64,000 nucleotides of DNA. It comes from Pseudeuparius sepicola (Eukaryota > Arthropoda > Insecta > Coleoptera > Anthribidae). Position numbers and translations under genes: made by a program. Each line of letters begins with the position of its first letter. Position 1 is the stretch's first letter. The stretch lies in the NCBI GenBank assembly GCA_963920635.1, contig OY987301.1, positions 43,065,820 to 43,129,819 of the forward strand, written 5' to 3'. The notes under the pieces are model-generated. The model did no database searches and was not told the DNA's origin. It worked only from the letters and a program-made list of their open reading frames with translations. This document shows, one piece after another, positions 32,576 through 42,256 of the stretch.

Positions 32576-33230
32576 TAGTGCACGGTCACACATAATGCGG
32601 ACGGCGGACCGGAGAGCAGAGCGGAAAGCGGAGAGTAGTGCGGGTAGTGTCCACACAGCGAATTGTGACAGCTTTGAAAGGCGTATTGCACAGAGAGGTT
32701 GGACATTGAAAAGTCGAACTTCATAGAAACAGCTATAAAAATGTCGATTTCTACATTATTTTTATGTGAAAATTCACAACTCAAAAATCTTTATTTCCAG
32801 ACTCGTAATGAAATATGCTATTGGAAATCTCGACCCAAATAAACACCTCGGTTGTGGTGATGTCACATCAGTACCTTCCTTTAGCTTAGGTGATATTCTC
32901 TCACTGATGTGCATGAGTTATGTGCCATAGGGGTTTGCGACTAAAAACTTCACTTATTAGCATTTCGCGATCCATATTGTGCATTATTAAGTAGGTATAT
33001 AAGAATTCAACGCTCTATTTTCGAGGTTAAATACGCGCCAATATGCCGGAAAATGTCAAACTGACTTGAACGCTTCGCTACCAGCGAGCAAACACGCTTT
33101 ACTCTCCGCTACCCTCTCCGCGGTATGCGTGGACACGACAGTAGGCTGCCTATTATTGTTTTGAACGCTCCGCTCCCATTTCCGCTTTGCTCTCCGCTCC
33201 GCCGTCCGCCTTATGTGTGGCCGTGCACTA
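32576..33230. mobile_element. 655-bp hAT-like MITE with TAGTGCACGGYCACAC ends
   Basis: TAGTGCACGGTCACACATAA at the left pairs with TTATGTGTGGCCGTGCACTA at the right. Similarity continues through GCGGACGGCGGA and CGGAGAGCAGAGCGG-like repeats (CGGAGAG recurs several times per arm). Long GC-rich ends of this style suggest hAT, but no 8-bp duplication is convincing. The interior holds a broken copy of hairpin H (32785-32815) and a 25-bp block, CCTTCCTTTAGCTTAGGTGA, also found at 34180. Confidence 0.7.
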
Positions 33231-33744
33231 AATTTCAAAAATGTAAAAGTGTATAGGGTATTCCGTTCAAAAAATGTAAGTAAGGTTGTGTCTTGACTCG
33301 CAGGGAAATTTATTACAAACTTTTTTAACAAAATTAAGGGGGTGAAATCTTACTTGAATATCCCGCTAATCACGAGTACAAGTTTTTAAAAAAATATATG
33401 TAGGTTATTTTAATTACAGAATAATTAAATGTTGCAATCTTAATGGATCACCCAATAATAATTGAAAATCTGAAAGTTCTTCAATAAATGTTCTCGAAAT
33501 TTTTCCAATCATACTTTTCCGACAATTTTTCGATTTATATTTTGCTATAATAAACTATATTTTCGTAAATATTCAATGGGCTGCTCTGGTCATATAGAAA
33601 ACTGCATGCAGGCTGATAATAGAAGTTAGTAGACTCCCTTGGCATATTTCAAGCTTTTTTATTTACAAAAACTTGTCGCAATTTAGCATTGAATTATTCT
33701 AACGAACAACTAAACTTATTTTATTCGTTTTAATACACGGCTTA
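33231..33744. other. Unassigned DNA
   Basis: AT-rich; no gene or element end was recognised. Confidence 0.4.
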
Positions 33745-34442
33745 AATAAAAGCTTGTTTTAAAAAGGTTTTTTATTTTGTGCTTTTTAGTACCTATTTGA
33801 TTTCCATGTCAGGAGGGTGGTAAAGAAATTTAGTCCACCACCTTGGGGCATCCGCCATATTGTATTTAGTATGACGTCACTTAGTGTAATGTCACTAACT
33901 TTATCATCGAGGCCAACGATAAAGACAGGCCATAGCGCTAACGCATAATCGCTTAGTCACGTGACCAACTTAGTCGTATATAATAAAAGGCATTTTTGAA
34001 GATAAGTTGAAAAACAAATTTCGTAACAATTTGGCGAGTTTTCTTTCTTCTATTAATTATTGGTTTTGTGCATCCAGGCTTTCTCTAATTGTTTTTTCAA
34101 AATTTTCAACCTGCCTCAGCTGTTTTGGGCACTGCACTCAAATATCTTGGCACATTCTAAAAAATTGTTGGGACAGCACCTTCCTTTAGCTTAGGTGATA
34201 TATAGGTACTTTCCTCCCACAACACATATTTGTTTACTTTAATTATTGTTTCACTTTCTTAAAAATGTGTTAGCCACACATACTTAAGGTTTTTTTTTAG
34301 AAATTAAATATCAGAACAAAAGGGTATGCAAAATTTCAGCTCAATCGTATGTCAAGAAGTGGTTCTAATTCAGTGTGCAAGATTTGACCTAAACAAACAA
34401 ACATACCTACATTGCAAGTTAAAAAATAAAAGCTTGTAATAA
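33745..34442 (+). mobile_element. Degraded minisatellite element bounded by AAATAAAAGCTTGT direct repeats
   Basis: It begins TTAAATAAAAGCTTGTTTTA and ends with AAAAAATAAAAGCTTGTAAT, the same termini in the same order as 41461-42130. It has one eroded satellite unit (about 33835-33905: CCGCCATATTG, TTTAGTATGACGTCACT) and the same 3' block, AAAATTTCAGCTCAATCG ... AAGATTTGACCTAAAC. The middle (33910-34310) is unrelated, perhaps an insertion. No gene. Confidence 0.7.
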
Positions 34443-35280
34443 TCCCACATTTTAAGGTATTGCTCCTTTTGCTTTCAAAAGATGGCTCTATAGGTACAAT
34501 CCAATCCACAGTGATGTGCTGAAAGTCCTCTGTAGCTAAGTTCACAATCGTCCTAGTTATTATTTGTGAATTGTCGATTTTTTACAAATCTAACCTAACT
34601 ACCTACTTATCCTTGGTATACTTTCAATTTCATACAGTTCAAAATGAAACCATTTTCTATTTTGAAATTTTAGTTTTATCGTTATAACAAGTCTTTTATT
34701 AACATCTATATTTATTAAAAAATAAAAATGACCTTATTTATCTGCTCCCCAAAATAGTAAGCCTATTTAATATTTATAATGTAGGTACGAAACATAGAAA
34801 AATCTATTAAGGAAATGGATAGAGAAGGATTATAAGTATACAATCTGGTTCATGTTCATATAGATATCAGATACTTCCTAGATTCCTCGGCTGAAGATGT
34901 TAGATACTCGTGATGTTAGTAATTCGTGTTCTGTTTTTTTGTGCTGTTTGTATCAAGTCAATAATGAATAGTGTTAGCAAAGTCTAGAGTTCTCTAGACT
35001 TTGGTGTTAGTGTCGAGATGTTTAAAAACTACCGAGGGAATGCCAAAAAACGTTTTGTAAACCTACATTAAGATAAGAAAAGAAGACAAAGCTTGGTTTC
35101 TAGCTACTGAAAGTGTAACTATAAGAATAGTTCTGAACCAGGTCTAGCGTACCAAAATACAGAAAATTAATATTCCAGAACAACAACTGCTTTCAACCAA
35201 TAAGATCACTGAGAACCGGTTCAGAACTGCTGTTGGAATAAACCATATAGTATTTTCGATTTTTGAGGTTCCTGAACAGG
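34443..35280. other. Unassigned DNA with a small palindrome
   Basis: A short palindrome CAAAGTCTAGAG/CTCTAGACTTTG is at 34979-35004. Otherwise nothing was recognised. Confidence 0.5.
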
Positions 35281-35501
35281 AATAGTATATTTCATTACGA
35301 GTCTGGAAAAATCTATCTCTAGACGTGTAATGAACGATATTTTTTATTATACTTTTTTGACAACGGAAACTTAAAACATTTTATCGGCATATTATAATAA
35401 ATTTAATTGACAAAAAATAAACAATGCAGAAAATATAGTGTTTGGTATGTATGATGCGTTTCCATGGTTACTCTCAAGTTATTTCAAAGGTGCTTTGTTG
35501 T
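35281..35501 (+). repeat. Unit U partial tandem copy (hairpin H centre deleted)
   Basis: This 221-bp stretch and the following copy share AATAGTATATTTCATTACG, ACATTTTATCGGCATATTAT and GATGCGTTTCCATGGTTACT in direct orientation. Here hairpin H has lost its centre (TTTCATTACGAGTCTGGAAA joined to AATCTATCTCTAGACG). It reads like a local tandem duplication. Confidence 0.8.
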
Positions 35502-36150
35502 AATAGTATATTTCATTACGAGTCTGGAAATAAAGATTTTTCCGTGCGCGCGTGACAAATACCCGTGTGAGGCGCAGCAGAACATGGGAAGTCATGCAAG
35601 CACGGAAAAATCTATTTCTGGACGTGTAATGAACGATATTTTTTATTATACTTCTTTGAAAACGGAAACTTAAAACATTTTATCGGCATATTATAATAAA
35701 TTTAATTGACAAAAAAATAGGTAAACAATGCTGACAATATAGGGTTTGGTATGTATGATGCGTTTCCATGGTTACTCTCAAATTATTTCAAAGGTGCTTT
35801 GTTGTAAATTAGTTATTGTCAGATAAGGTGAATAAAACGTCAAAAATATTACAGAAATGTATCTAAATATTGAAACCACAGAAAATATACGCAGCGTATA
35901 TTTTCTGTGATTGAAACACTTACGAATTAAAATACAAAATAGGTAGGTATATATTAAATATCAGAGAACATATAGAGTTTCTTAAATTTAGTTTACTTTG
36001 CTGTATATTTCTATTTTAAAGCCATATATTCGGTATTTTTATTCAGCGCACGGAAAGTTTTTCCATACGCTGTTTCCGTGCGCTAGCCCGAAAAACCCCA
36101 TCTTTCATTATTGCTAAAACCAATGAAAATAAGGTGTTTTCAAAGAAGTA
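35502..36150 (+). repeat. Unit U, fullest copy (copy 2)
   Basis: It contains hairpin H (35507-35640), the ATTTTATCGGCATATTATAA block, TTATTGTCAGATAAGGTG, and an end hairpin ACGGAAAGTTTTTCC with GCGCACGG/CCGTGCGC. Related copies are 29692-30660 (reverse, interrupted) and 37108-37430 (direct, lacking H). It carries the 33-bp insertion listed separately. No coding capacity. Confidence 0.82.
35877..35909. mobile_element. 33-bp perfect palindromic insertion with 8-bp target duplication
   Basis: Two 16-base arms (CACAGAAAATATACGC and its exact complement) flank a single A. ATTGAAAC stands on both sides (35869-35876 and 35910-35917). Unit U copy 3 (about 37169-37182) reads straight through as AAATATTGAAACACTTACG, and copy 1 (reverse, near 29880) also lacks the insert. 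The 8-bp duplication fits the hAT pattern nTnnnnAn. It is either an ultra-short MITE or a fold-back filler. Confidence 0.9.
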
Positions 36151-36156
36151 TAATAA

Positions 36157-36785
36157 ATAGTTATTTATGTACCAAGGCACTGAAGTTCAACTTTTTATGA
36201 CTCATGTGGAATTTAGTTGCCGTGGCCTCTGGCCGAGGCAAATAAACCACATGAGTCATAGAAAGAACTTCAGTGCCGAGGTACATATTATATTTTTTTT
36301 GAAATCGGGAAAAAAAAGTTTTATTAGGCAAGAAAATAATAATAAGGAATCACCCGTCCATGAACCGACTACGTGCGGCGTTGCTTGACTTTGACGATCG
36401 CTCTACCTAGGTCAAGTAAGAAGTAAGACAAAACACGGCATCTTCGTACAGAAAAACCAAACTGCTGCTTCTTGTGCAGCCTACACAACAAATCTATTGA
36501 CATTCAAATTTATTAAAATATATATACTGAAGGATTGCGCTTCTATAGGAAACGATTTCGCAATGTGTACGAAAAGTTAAATGGGCCTTTATTGGTCGGG
36601 TTTTGAATATTTAGTCACTTTTGATGGGCGATGGCTCCGCGACTGACGTTTGATGTTTACATCTCGTCAAGGCCTCCTTAACTTGTTGAAAAAATCGTAC
36701 AATAATGTGCTACTTCAGTGCCGATTTCTCAGCTTTTAATGGCGGATTTTGAGACACTTCACTGTCGATTTCAAGAAAACACATT
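36157..36785 (+). repeat. Left arm of a 3.4-kb inverted repeat
   Basis: It pairs with 38928-39547 over about 620 bp. Its outer end is a hairpin element (36168-36290: GGCACTGAAGTTC ... GAACTTCAGTGCC around GACTCATGTGG/CCACATGAGTC). Further in are CTGCTTCTTGTGCAGCC and GATGTTTACATCTCG. No gene. Confidence 0.85.
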
Positions 36786-37107
36786 TTTATTCTATAAAAA
36801 CATTTTTCTAGTACCCACACAAAAAATAAGTACCTACCAAATAGTTCTGAAAAACTTTGAAACTTTCCTAAGTATATAAAAATTAAGTAAAGTGAGACAA
36901 TGACTGTCCAAAATCACCAAAAGTGTTTATCGGCAGGGTTTTGAATATTTGGTCACTTTTGACGGGCGATTGCTACGCGTCTGACGTTTAATGTTTACAT
37001 CTCGCCAAGGCCTACTTATTGAAAAAATTGTACAATAATGTAGCCCATTATTGTACGATTTCTGTGCTTTTAATGACGATTTTGGGACACTTTACTGCCG
37101 ATTTCAA
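36786..37107 (+). repeat. Third, partial direct copy of the inverted-repeat arm
   Basis: About 36900-37105 repeats the inner part of the arm (GGGTTTTGAATATTTGGTCAC, GATGTTTACATCTCG-like, CAATAATGTAGCCCATTATTG), more like the right arm than the left. It stops where unit U copy 3 starts. Confidence 0.75.
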
Positions 37108-37430
37108 GAAAAATTAGTTATTGTCAGATAAGGTGAATAAAACGTCAAAAATATTACAGAACTGTATCTAAATATTGAAACACTTACGAATTAAAATACA
37201 AAATAGGTATATGTTAAATATCAGAGAGCATATAGAGTTTCTCAAATTTAGTTTACTTTGCTGTATATTTCTATTTTAAAGCCATATATTCGGTATTTTT
37301 ATTCAGCGCACGGAAAGTTTTTCCATGCGCTGTTTCCGTGCGCTAGCCCGAAAAACCCCATCTTTCATTATTGCTAAAACAGATGAAAATACAGAAAATA
37401 AGGTGTTTTCAAAGAAGTATAATAAAAAAA
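37108..37430 (+). repeat. Unit U, copy 3 (empty site for the 33-bp insertion)
   Basis: Starting TTAGTTATTGTCAGATAAGG, it is nearly identical to 35811-36150 but has no palindrome between AAATATTGAAAC and ACTTACG. The frames at 37303-37612 are not believed. Confidence 0.88.
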
Positions 37431-38011
37431 AAGTTTTTTTCAAATTTCTTATTATTCCTGGAAAATTTTCTGCGAACGCCCTTGGGCATAATCTCAAAGG
37501 TATTTTAATTTATTTAAACTTGGGAATATTGACTATTTTCCAAATATTCACCAAACGCTTCCGAATTCGTAATTGTTTCTGCAATGTGATAATAAGACGT
37601 ACTGATAATTGATTTATTACACAATAATTTTGTGTTACTACGTTATAACAAGTTGTAAAAGGCGCAAAAAGGCGATTTACTACTTTTTTAAGCGCCGTAA
37701 TGTGCGTCGAGCATAGTAAAAAATCGCGGAGATCGTCACGATCAAGGCGACTCTGCCAGCTTCAATGTCAAGTTAATAGGCTAATTTAAATTAAAAACAA
37801 TTTCATTAGGACAACAAATCCCTCCCAATAAACGTTAACTGATGTAAATTGCTGTGCTGTTCGCGCGACCCTCACCTTGGAGGCGCGCATTTTCCGACTC
37901 GCCATAGGCGTGCCAATGAGGAACATTTAAAAAAATGCTCCAAAAAACAAAAATCAAATCTTTGATGTATGCGCGTTATGCGTGTTGCTGGTATAAATAA
38001 ATATATGTATA
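37431..38011. other. Unassigned DNA
   Basis: Nothing was recognised. A GC-richer patch at about 37690-37760 and 37855-37910 has no known gene features. Confidence 0.4.
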
Positions 38012-38660
38012 GTGTGAAATATTTTCATGTGAGCCGTCAACCGCATGCGCATGCACGGTAGAAAGAAGTTGTAGTGCACTCCGCAAGTTTACACAGAAAA
38101 TTAGCATAGCAAAATTTAAGTTTTTCGTCGACTGAAAGTTCACTTACTTTTCGAAAGATGAACCGATTTCCACATTCAACCTGTAGTACTCTAAGAGCTC
38201 TACATTTTGGATTACCTATAATTTTTTTAAATAGTCCTACTTCATGGCCTACTGTTAATAAAAGAAGATCCCAAAAATCACAAAACCATATTAAGCATTT
38301 TTTAAGAATAAAATGGATAAAGTTCAAAACCCGTGTGAAATATTTTCATGTGAGCCGTCAACCGCATGCGCGTGCACGGTAGAAAGAAGTTGTAGTGCAC
38401 TCCACAAGTTTACACTGAAAATTAACATAGGAAAATTTCAGATCTTCGTCGACTGAAGGTTCATTTATTTTTCGAAAGATGGACCGATTTCCAAAAATGT
38501 TTTTCAACCTGTAGTAGTCTAAGAGCTTTACATTTTGGGTTATAATTTTTTGAAATAGTCCTATTTCATGACCTACTGTTAATAAAAGAAAATCCCCAAA
38601 AATCACAAAACCATATTAGGCATTTTTTAAAATAAAATGGATAAAGTTCAAAACCCGTGC
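38012..38660. repeat. 321-bp tandem duplication
   Basis: GTGTGAAATATTTTCATGTG at 38012 recurs at 38333, with the following 320 bp alike at about 90 percent (AGCCGTCAACCGCATGCGC, GTAGTGCACTCC, AATAAAATGGATAAAGTTC). One copy has the small insertion AAAATGTTTTTC. The frames on both strands repeat with the unit and carry no known domain. Confidence 0.9.
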
Positions 38661-38927
38661 GGTACATACATAATTTAAATACTCCTAGTTATACAACACG
38701 TTCAACAAATGGGGCACAAGGTACATAGGTAACTGTCAAATATGTAGGCGATACCGATTTTGTTTTCATTTCATTCATGGCACCTGATTTGATTGATATA
38801 ATATGCTTATAAGATCAACTGACTTACCTGTAAGGAAGATTGAGCTGAATTATACCTCAGTCTCATCCTCAATTACAAAGAACACACTTAGTTGCTTCAC
38901 TCTTTACAAACTGCCTACAAACGTTAA
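38661..38927. other. Unassigned spacer
   Basis: Nothing was recognised. Confidence 0.4.
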
Positions 38928-39547
38928 AAGAAAATGTGTTTTTCTTGAAATCTGCATTAAAATGTCCCAAAATCGTCATTAAAAGCACAGAAATCGTACA
39001 ATAATGTAGCCCATTATTGTACGATTTTTTCAATAAGTAGGCCTTGGCGAGATGTAAACATCAAACGTCAGGCGCGGAGAAATCGCCCGTCAAAAGTGAT
39101 CAAATAATCAAAACCCGGCCGATAAAGGCTAATTTAACTTTTCGTACACATTGCGAAATTGTTTCCTATAGAAGCGCAATCCTTCAGTATACATATTTTA
39201 ATAAATTTGAATGTCAATAGATTTGTTGTGTAGGCTGCACAAGAAGCAGCAGTTTGGTTTTTCTGTCAGAAGGTGCCGTACGTCATTATACTTGTCCTAG
39301 GTAGAGCGATCGGTAAAGTCAAGCAACGCCGCGCGTAGTCGGTTCGTGGACGCGTGATCCCTTATTATTTTTTTCTTGCCTAATAAAACATTTTTTTCCG
39401 ATTTCAAAAAAAATATATGTACCTCGGCACTGAAGTTCTCTTTATGACTCATGTGGTTTATTTGCCTCGGCCAGAGGCCTCGGCAACTAAATTCCACATG
39501 AGTCATAAAAAGTTGAACTTCAGTGCCTTGGTACATAAATAACTATT
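38928..39547 (-). repeat. Right arm of the 3.4-kb inverted repeat
   Basis: It is the reverse complement of 36157-36785, ending with the hairpin at 39415-39538 and GTACATAAATAACTATTTT. The two arms share the peptide-like frame beginning MYQGTEVQLFMTHVEF, which is only the hairpin read through. Confidence 0.85.
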
Positions 39548-39784
39548 TTCTCCAACGATTGCCGACGGACGTGTTGTATCCAGTCCGCGATTTTCGTAGG
39601 ATTTTCGCCTCGGGAAACGCCGAAAACGAAGCGTAAATGATAATACAGTGTGTGTTAGATTAGCCGCAGAATTCCGGAATGTAGGAAGGCAAGATGAATG
39701 TCTAGTTCATAACTCCGTAAGTAAAACATATTATAAAACATTTACACAAATTCTAGCTGGAGCGCACGGAGAAAGTAATATGGT
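39548..39784. other. Unassigned spacer
   Basis: Nothing was recognised. Confidence 0.4.
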
Positions 39785-41525
39785 AAATAAAATTAATAGT
39801 AAAAAATATTTTTAAAAACAAGCTTTTATTTAAATGCTCTGAAAATAAGAAAATAAACTTTATAATAAATCAAACCAAGGCAAACCCATAATTTTGTTAC
39901 ATTATACAACTGTATATGATATAAAAACTTGTCGCGAGAATATACAGTGTGTCCCGTTTTTCATGGTAACACCCCCGAAAATCTAAGTAGGCTGAAGGAA
40001 TTGAACTGGGCAATTTTTTTATAGATATGTCCCTGAAAGGTCATCATTTGCGAAGTATTGGTTTGTCATTGCCGCGAAAGCCTGGCCTACTGCGATTTTT
40101 TAAAGGAGTGTGTTTTTCGGAAAACCATATTAGGCATTTTTTTATTTACAATCTGACACCACAGCGCTAATCAGGACAGACCGAAACCCCCATATACCAA
40201 ATTTGAACAAATAATATACAGGGATTTCCATTCTGCAGGGTGTCAAAGTTGAGCAAAATAGGAATTTTAAAGGCATCTGGCGAGTCAAGTGTGCTATGGA
40301 ATTACCTCAAAACAGTTGAATGGTCAATAGGACCACTCAAAGTGTTCCTGTGCAAGGATTCGATACAAAAATATACAGGGTATTTTTCTCTGAGCCATCT
40401 CAAAATTCTGAAATTTTATGAAACTTATACGGATCAAGAGTGCTCTGGAATCATTGAAAAAAATATTGATAAACACAAAAGTAATGTATTTCTTTACAAA
40501 ATGCCAACTAACAAATAAAAACAATTTAAATTATTGGACCTTACTCAACAAAGTCACTGTCTAAGATGATACATTTTCTGTGTGTTTCCTGTCGTGGCTG
40601 TGCCACCTTAACTGATATGGACTTACTAACTGGCGGGCTTCTGTATTTTTTAAATTTAGTTCATTTATAGTGTGTGGAGCGGTTTTGATATACTCGATTT
40701 TTGTCCCGTATAAAGTTCCAAAAATTCAGTATTTTGAGATAGCACGAATAAGAACACTCTGTATATTTTGTATTGGACCTTTGCACACCAATACCTTGAG
40801 TGGTCCTATTGACCATTCAACTGTTTTGAGGTAATTCCATAGCACACTTTACTCGCCAGATGCCTTTAAAATTCCTATTTTGCTCAACTTTGACACCCTG
40901 CAGAATGGAACTCCCTGTATATTTTTTGTTCAAATTTTGTATATGGGGGTTTCGGTGTGTCCTGATTAACGCTGTGGTGTCAGATTTTAAGTAAAAAAAA
41001 TGCCTAATATGGTTTTCCGAAAAACGCACCCCTTTAAAAAATCGCAGTAGGCCAGGCTTTCGCGGCAACGCCAAACCAATAACCAATATTTCGCAAATGA
41101 TGACCTTTCAGGGACATATCTATAAAAAAATTGCCCCGTTCAATTCCTTCAGCCTACTTAGATTTTCAGGGGTGTTAACATGAAAAACGGGACATACTGT
41201 ATATATCTTGAAAGTAATTTTAAGTAGAAAATGTATTTTTCTATAAAATAAATTTACACACGAGAATCTCGCGACCATATAATACATATCTTGACGAAAG
41301 TAATTATAAGTAGAAATTGTATTTTTCTATAAAAGAAATTTACACACGAAAATCTCGCGACAAGCTTTTATATTATATACAGTTGTACCTATAATATAAC
41401 AAAATTATGGGTTTGCCTTGGGTTGATTTATTATAAAGTTTATTTTCTTCTTTTCAGAGCATTTAAATAAAAGCTTGTTTTAAAAATATTTTTTACTATT
41501 AATTTTATTTTCAACTTTTTAGTTC
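39785..41525. repeat. Outer inverted repeat around the palindrome at 39943-41201
   Basis: 39785-39940 (AGTAAAAAATATTTTTAAAA, CAAGCTTTTATTTAAATGC, CCAAGGCAAACCCATAATTT) is the reverse complement of 41345-41525. On the right side, a ~80-bp unit (TTTTCTATAAAATAAATTTAC, CACGAGAATCTCGCGAC) occurs twice in tandem (about 41225-41275 and 41300-41362). The right limb leads directly into the minisatellite element. Confidence 0.8.
39943..41201. mobile_element. 1.26-kb palindromic element with three concentric TACAG/CTGTA shells
   Basis: Outer ends: TACAGTGTGTCCCGTTTTTC and GAAAAACGGGACATACTGTA. Second shell: ATATACAGGGATTTCCATTC (about 40211) with GAATGGAACTCCCTGTATAT (about 40902). Third shell: AATATACAGGGTATTTTTCT (about 40370) with ACACTCTGTATATT (about 40754). 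The arms between the shells pair throughout. The centre is near 40560-40640, with GTGTTTCCTGTCGTGGC shared with the other members of the family. The outer TA dinucleotides fit Tc1/mariner. No complete gene. Confidence 0.9.
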
Positions 41526-42130
41526 TTACTCTTCAAGCCCTCTCATTTAATGCCCATATTAAGGAAAACAAAATGTAATCCGCCGTGTTGGAGCGGCAGC
41601 CATATTGAATTTAGTGTGATGTCACTAACTTTATCGTTTTCTACTCTTCAAGCTCTTTCATTTGATACCCATATTAAGGGGGTTGACAAAAAATACATGA
41701 TCCGCCATCTTGGAGCGACGGCCATCTTGAATTTAGTGTGATGTCACTAACTCTTTCGTTTTCTACTCTTCAAGTCCTTTCTATTGATACCGATATTAAG
41801 GGGGCTGGCAAAAAAATACATTATCCGCCATCTTAGAGGGGCGGCCATATTGAATTTAGTGTGATGTCACTAACTTTATCGTTTTCTACTCTTCAAGCCC
41901 TTTCATTTGATACCCATATTAAGGGGGTTGACAAAAAATACATCATCCGCCATCTTGTGGCGACGGCCATTTTGAAAGTATTACAATATTGAGTATTGTA
42001 TATTGTATTGTCACCGGAACTAAAGGTGTATGCAAAATTTCAGCTCAATCGGATGCCAGGAAGTGGTTCTAATTCAGCTCGCAAGATTTGACCTAAACAC
42101 CATACATTGCAAGTTAAATAAAAGCTTGTA
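41461..42130 (+). mobile_element. 122-bp minisatellite element bounded by AAATAAAAGCTTGT direct repeats
   Basis: Left boundary TTTAAATAAAAGCTTGTTTT and right boundary GTTAAATAAAAGCTTGTAAA are direct, not inverted. Between them are satellite units at 41580, 41702, 41825 and 41947 (periods 122, 123, 122), with CCGCCATCTTG, GTGATGTCACTAACT and TACTCTTCAAG. A 3' block follows: CAAAATTTCAGCTCAATCGG, GCAAGATTTGACCTAAACA. This organisation, short direct termini with an internal tandem array, recurs at 33745-34442. The class is unknown; Helentron-like, Penelope-like or SINE-like elements all remain possible. Confidence 0.85.
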
Positions 42131-42256
42131 AAAAGGGGGAAGCAGGCACATGACTGCACGCCAATTTCCCCACCTTGGAGAACACAAGGACTCCACAATA
42201 ATCGCTTAATGGAATATTTTGTAGGTATATTCAGCTATGTCATATGCATAAGCATA
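42131..42256. repeat. Copy of a GGCACATGACTGCACG repeat
   Basis: GAAGCAGGCACATGACTGCA, then CACCTTGGAGAACACAAGG and ACTCCACA, match the two copies at 43960-44205. Confidence 0.75.

Noticed and set aside
41461..42130. Hammerhead-ribozyme retrozyme as explanation of the 122-bp array
   Set aside because: No CTGATGA and GAAA core could be read in the units on either strand, though I cannot run a structure search.
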